The translations under genes and the position numbers were made by a program. From NCBI RefSeq assembly GCF_004345365.1, contig NZ_SLVF01000002.1, positions 62,001 through 126,000 on the forward strand: a stretch of DNA of 64,000 nucleotides, in the 5' to 3' direction. The notes below the pieces were generated by a model. It was not told the DNA's origin. It saw only the letters and a list, made by a program, of their open reading frames with translations, and ran no database searches. This stretch comes from Kribbella sp. VKM Ac-2568. GTDB taxonomy: Bacteria > Actinomycetota > Actinomycetes > Propionibacteriales > Kribbellaceae. This document shows positions 60,660 through 64,000 of the stretch, one piece after another; positions within the stretch are counted from its first letter, which is position 1, and the number at the start of each line of letters is the position of its first letter.

Positions 60660-60957
60660 TCTTCCACGGCGACGAGGGGAGCCCTCGTGTCGCGGAGCTC
60701 CGGATAGAGCGCCTCGACCGGACCGCTCAGAGCTGCCTTGACCTGGGCGGTCAGCTCGTCGGCGATGACCTCGTACTCACCGGTCTCGACGGCGTCGTAG
60801 ACCTTGGTCACGAGCTCCGTCGGCTGCATCTTGGGCCCGTCCGCGCGCGCGGCCATGCGGATCTCGACGTAGCCCATGTGCACACCCGTCACGTGGACGC
60901 CCCGGGGTGCGAGCTCAAGCCGCAGAGAGTTGGTGGCCGACCAGAGCGCTGACGTTC
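60656..60957 (-). pseudogene. C-terminal remnant of a short-chain dehydrogenase/reductase
   Basis: Reading on the minus strand from about 60957 gives ALWSATNSLRLELAPRG, then VTGVHMGYVEIRMAA and DELTAQVKAALSGPVEALYP, which is the end of an SDR of the DltE-like group. The Rossmann glycine motif and the catalytic Ser-Tyr-Lys are missing, so the gene is truncated at its 5' end. Its stop still overlaps the tetR start by 4 bp. A GTG at 60892 opens a 78-residue frame that could still be translated. Confidence 0.65.
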
Positions 60958-60997
60958 TTTCTGTTGTGGGGTCACCGCATGCGGGTGAGCGATGGCG

Positions 60998-61801
60998 CTA
61001 TTGCTGGTAGTGCGGGAGGGCCGCGCCGTCTTTTACGAAGGTCAGCGCCTCGGACGCTTCGTAGGCGTGGACGGCGGAAGCAAAGGGAGCCAGCGCGTCG
61101 GACAGGCTCTCGATCTCAGGGCTTTTGAAGAAGGCCGCTCGCGCCGCCGGATCCGCGAAGCCCAGGATCAGCGACGCGTGGAACCGCTGGTCTGCCGGGT
61201 TGTCGTGCGCGACGTTCGGGGTGTCCCAGAGTTTCTCGATCCACGGCAGGAAAGTCTGGGTTCTGAGTTCCTTCAGCACGCCCGTGCCGACGAGAGCGCT
61301 GGTGAGTTCGATGATGTGCTTCCGGAAATCGACGGCACGTACGCCGTCCCGCCTCCTGAGGTAGATCAGGGCTCGGGCGCCGACGTGCTCGCCGGGCTCG
61401 CCCACCTCGTACCAGCGCGACGAGTTCGGTGGCCCGAGGTAAAGCAGCGTCCGCCGGAAGACGTTCACTTCGTCCTTGAACGCCAGCCGGGTCTGCTTCC
61501 GGCCCCGCAGCGGCGACAGTGCCGACTGGAACGTGATCTCCGCGACTCCGTCGATCTTGCGTTCGACGGGTATTTCCGTCTCGACGCCGCGGGTTGTCGG
61601 CCACAGCCCCGGGTTGACCCCGGCGAGGTGGATCTGCCGGTATTCCTGGAAGCCCTTGGTCGCCGAGATGATCTTCGAGTGCGGCCCCTTCCAGTAGCCC
61701 ATCGGTGTTTCACGGGGCTGATCGGCGCGTACCCACAGCAGGATGGAGGACGCGAACTGCTTCCTCGGTTGGACCTGCGCTTTCGACAGTGACTTGCTCA
61801 T
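60998..61801 (-). CDS. EthD-like domain protein
   Basis: A 267-residue protein with repeated dimeric alpha/beta-barrel-like segments: FASSILLWVRADQPRETPMGYWKGPHSKII then KGFQEYRQIHLAGVNPG, which is EthD-like (Y-W-x-x-P-H-S). The second half again has a ligand-cavity-like pattern ending HASLILGFADPAARAAFFKS. Family members act in ether or aromatic degradation. ATG 61801 is preferred over an open frame to 62059, which overlaps the hydrolase gene. Confidence 0.75.
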   Translation of the reverse strand: MSKSLSKAQVQPRKQFASSILLWVRADQPRETPMGYWKGPHSKIISATKGFQEYRQIHLAGVNPGLWPTTRGVETEIPVERKIDGVAEITFQSALSPLRGRKQTRLAFKDEVNVFRRTLLYLGPPNSSRWYEVGEPGEHVGARALIYLRRRDGVRAVDFRKHIIELTSALVGTGVLKELRTQTFLPWIEKLWDTPNVAHDNPADQRFHASLILGFADPAARAAFFKSPEIESLSDALAPFASAVHAYEASEALTFVKDGAALPHYQQ

Positions 61802-61839
61802 ATCACTCAATTCCTTTGTTGGTTCGGTTGCGGTGACGG

Positions 61840-62694
61840 TCAGCGGGCGAGGAAGTCGACGGCGACCGGGGCGAACCTGTCGTGGAACTGGAAGATGCCG
61901 CCGTGGCCGGAGTCGGGGTAGATGATCAGCTCCGAGCCCTTGATGCGGCGGTGCAGGTCTTCGGAGAGCACCGAGGGCACCATCCGGTCGTTGTCGCCGT
62001 TGGCGATGAGGGTGGGCTGAGTGATCGTCGACAGGTCGGCGGGGGCGGAGCGTCCCCATTTCTTGATCGCCTTGAGCTGGGTCTGGAACGCCCGTACTGC
62101 GATCGGCGCGTCGCGGTCCGTGGTGCGCTCCTCGAGGCGCTTCACGAACGCGCGGGCGGCAGGCTTGCCCGTGGCGTTGCGGTTGAAGAACAGGAACTCC
62201 TTCGGGTCCGACCGGGTCAGAGTCGCCCGCAGGATGTCGTAGTACGTCGTGCCGGCGACCTTGTCGATGTCCTTCCCACCCGAGGGGCCGGTGCCGGTGA
62301 GCACGAGCTTGCGGACCAGGCCGGGGTGCTTCACCACGAGAGCCTGGGCGACCATGCCGCCGAGGGAGAAGGAGAAGATGTCGATCTTGTCGAACCCGAG
62401 CGCCGTGATGAAGGTGTAGGCGTCGTCGGCCATCGCCTCGACGCTGTCGGGAACGCGCCCGGTCGAGGCTCCGACGCCCCGGTTGTCGAAGGCGATGACG
62501 TGGTGGTCCGCGGCGATGGGGTCGATGATCCGGGGGTCCCAGTTGTCGAGGGTCGCGGCGAGGTGAACGAAGAAGACCACAGGGATCCCGCCCTTCGGCC
62601 CCAGCTCGCGGTACGCGAAGGTGACGCCGTTGGCGTCGACCGTGCGGGCGGGCGCGTCCTTGTAGGCGGTGATGACGTTGTCGTTCGTGTTCAT
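61840..62694 (-). CDS. Alpha/beta-hydrolase
   Basis: A 284-residue hydrolase. The nucleophile elbow is FSFSLGGMVAQALVV, the acid in LIANGDNDRMVPS and the His in YPDSGHGGIFQFHDRF. The oxyanion segment is FVHLAATLDNWDP. This group includes epoxide hydrolases, haloperoxidase-like and ester hydrolases. ATG 62694 overlaps the end of the oxidoreductase gene by 4 bp. Together with its neighbours it suggests a degradation pathway for an ester or aromatic compound. Confidence 0.88.
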   Translation of the reverse strand: MNTNDNVITAYKDAPARTVDANGVTFAYRELGPKGGIPVVFFVHLAATLDNWDPRIIDPIAADHHVIAFDNRGVGASTGRVPDSVEAMADDAYTFITALGFDKIDIFSFSLGGMVAQALVVKHPGLVRKLVLTGTGPSGGKDIDKVAGTTYYDILRATLTRSDPKEFLFFNRNATGKPAARAFVKRLEERTTDRDAPIAVRAFQTQLKAIKKWGRSAPADLSTITQPTLIANGDNDRMVPSVLSEDLHRRIKGSELIIYPDSGHGGIFQFHDRFAPVAVDFLAR

Positions 62695-63734
62695 GATGTT
62701 CTCCTGTTTCCTGGTTCGTGCATGATGAGATGGGTTTGTGAGGTCCTGCTGATGACGGCCTTGCCGCGGATGCCGCCCTTTCCTAGCGACTGCACTGCCT
62801 GGATGGTTTGGTCGAAGTCGACGACCCGTCCGACGACGGGACGCAGTACGCCGCTGTCGACGAGCGCCGTGATCTGGCGAAGCTGGTCACCGCTGGCGCG
62901 CATGAAGAGGAACTCGTACTTCACGCCGAGGCGCCGGGCCTGGCGGCGGATGCCGCTGCTGAGGGCGGTCATCACCAGCCGGAGCACCGGGTTCGCGCCG
63001 AGCTCGCGGGCGAACGCCGAGTCGGGCGGCCCGGCGATCCCGATCGCCTTGCCGCCGGGTCGCAGCACGCGGAGCGACTTCTCGAGGTTCTTCCCGCCGA
63101 TGCTGTCCAGCACCAGGTCGTACCCGTCGAGGAGCTGTTCGAAGTCCTGGCTGCGGTAGTCGATGACGAAGTCCGCCCCGAGCTCGCGCACGAAGTCGAC
63201 GTTGCCGGTGCTGACCGTGGTGGCGACCGTGGCGCCGAGGTGCTTGGCGAGCTGGATCGCGATCGTCCCGACTCCGCCGGCGCCGGCGTGGATGAGGACC
63301 CGTTGCCCCGGCTGCAGGTTGCCCCGCTCGACGAGTGCCTGCCATGCGGTCAAGGCCACCAGCGGTAGCGAGGCCGCTTCCTCGAGGCTGACCGATGCCG
63401 GCTTGAGCGCCAGGTCGGCCTCGGCGACCGCGATGCGCTCCGCGAACGTTCCGATGCGGTCCTTGTCGGGCCGGGCATACACCTCGTCGCCGAACGCGAA
63501 TCCCTGCACCTTCGCGCCGACGCCGATCACCGTTCCGGCGACGTCGTTGCCGAGGATCTGCGGCAGCTTGTACGGGAGGATCTGCTTGAACTCGCCCGCC
63601 CGGATCTTCTCGTCGAGCATGTTGAGCCCGGCAGCCTGGACCTCTACGAGCACGTCGTGATCTCCGACCACGGGCTCGGGGACATCCGCTAGCTGTAACG
63701 GCCCCTTGTACTGATTGACGACGAACGCTCGCAT
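62691..63734 (-). CDS. Zinc-type alcohol dehydrogenase-like / quinone oxidoreductase (MDR family)
   Basis: A 347-residue medium-chain dehydrogenase/reductase. GroES-like N-terminal domain (ILGNDVAGTVIGVGAKVQGFAFGDEVY), nucleotide-binding LIHAGAGGVGTIAIQLAKHLGA and no structural zinc cysteines, so it is a QOR-type NADPH enzyme acting on quinones or enones. First gene of the TetR-linked operon; ATG 63734 with AGGAGG upstream at about 63744-63749. Confidence 0.9.
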   Translation of the reverse strand: MRAFVVNQYKGPLQLADVPEPVVGDHDVLVEVQAAGLNMLDEKIRAGEFKQILPYKLPQILGNDVAGTVIGVGAKVQGFAFGDEVYARPDKDRIGTFAERIAVAEADLALKPASVSLEEAASLPLVALTAWQALVERGNLQPGQRVLIHAGAGGVGTIAIQLAKHLGATVATTVSTGNVDFVRELGADFVIDYRSQDFEQLLDGYDLVLDSIGGKNLEKSLRVLRPGGKAIGIAGPPDSAFARELGANPVLRLVMTALSSGIRRQARRLGVKYEFLFMRASGDQLRQITALVDSGVLRPVVGRVVDFDQTIQAVQSLGKGGIRGKAVISRTSQTHLIMHEPGNRRTS

Positions 63735-63775
63735 GACGACTTTCCTCCTCGTTCCGATGACTTGTTACATGAATC

Positions 63776-63816
63776 TGAGTTGACTCAATAATGAGTGGAC
63801 TCAGTCTACTTGTCAA
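63776..63816 (-). promoter_or_regulatory. Promoter with two overlapping operator palindromes
   Basis: On the minus strand, -35 TTGACA (63811-63816) and -10 CATTAT (63788-63793) are 17 bp apart. TGAGTTGACTCA (63776-63787) and TGAGTGGACTCA (63792-63803) are 12-bp near-palindromes, starting 16 bp apart, and they cover the -10 and the start site. TetR binding here would block transcription. Confidence 0.75.
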
Positions 63817-63906
63817 GGGAACTGTCAGGAGAGGCGGCCGACCGCCGGTCGCTGCGCGGGGTATGCGTCCCCGGCGGCGGCTCCGCAACCACGATCCGGG
63901 CACACA

Positions 63907-63941
63907 AATGCCGCCACCCCCGGGTGTGGAGTGACGGCATT
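63907..63941 (-). terminator. Imperfect hairpin near the window end
   Basis: AATGCCGCCAC (63907-63917) pairs with GTGACGGCATT (63931-63941) with one mismatch and a 13-nt loop. It lies just downstream of a possible minus-strand gene end. Confidence 0.45.
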
Positions 63942-63967
63942 CGCGGCTGCGGTACTTCGGGGTTGGT

Positions 63968-64000
63968 TCAGGTAGAGGGCGCCGCCACCCGCCGCACGCC
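63968..64000 (-). CDS. Possible 3' end of a minus-strand gene cut by the window edge
   Basis: A minus-strand frame ends at TGA 63968-63970 after GVRRVAAPST. The hairpin downstream would serve as its terminator. Only ten residues can be read. Confidence 0.25.
   Translation of the reverse strand, partial: GVRRVAAPST

Overview
The window is high-GC DNA with dense, often overlapping genes, GTG and TTG starts and strong third-position GC, as expected for an actinobacterium. One block, pgsA-like / DUF881 / sbp / DUF881 / gcvH / garA / ftsR / DUF151 / MerR / gcvP (56399 down to 46416), has the order of the Mycobacterium tuberculosis Rv1822-Rv1832 region. Together with the DUF222-HNH element this suggests Propionibacteriales; Kribbella or a relative is my best guess. 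That is inference, since there is no rRNA in the window.

Layout. 1-8050: a truncated MalT/LuxR-type ATPase regulator, a DUF6624 protein, an aldo/keto reductase, an alpha/beta-hydrolase remnant, a large membrane protein and a methyltransferase. 8105-13252: an SbcD/SbcC-like nuclease-ATPase pair, a GNAT and a HAD-type phosphatase. 18992-13349: a five-gene oligopeptide ABC importer operon. 19240-22981: a repeat-bounded block with a DUF222/HNH endonuclease gene and five exact 27-bp tandem repeats, probably a mobile or formerly mobile element. 23081-25103: an ECF sigma factor, its coupled membrane anti-sigma candidate and a secreted or anchored protein. 25205-28128: a TldD/PmbA pair. 28201-31799: a DUF805 protein, a methyltransferase and a large membrane protein.

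31900-37096 is the most unusual part. It holds two PfkB-like kinase paralogues with the same uncharacterised N-terminal module and an altered GAGD motif. A small membrane peptide lies between them, with palindromic operator-like repeats and a perfect hairpin. Convergent to them is a two-gene operon encoding a transglutaminase-like Cys-His-Asp protein and a protein resembling the phage Mom / GNAT fold.

44170-37335 is a five-gene NRPS-independent siderophore operon behind two iron-box palindromes, in the order decarboxylase, synthetase, acetyltransferase, N-monooxygenase, synthetase. It predicts a citrate-dihydroxamate siderophore. 44366-49441 holds a secreted protein, a serine hydrolase and gcvP with an upstream glycine riboswitch. 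49468-56399 is the conserved cell-envelope / central-metabolism block. 56771-59744 has a YCII protein, an atypical ECF sigma factor, a methyltransferase and a VOC protein. 63734-59997 is a TetR-controlled catabolic-looking operon with a broken SDR gene and a promoter overlapped by two matching operators.

No tRNA, rRNA, CRISPR array or intact transposase gene was recognised. Function assignments rest on motif recognition by eye, not on database searches.
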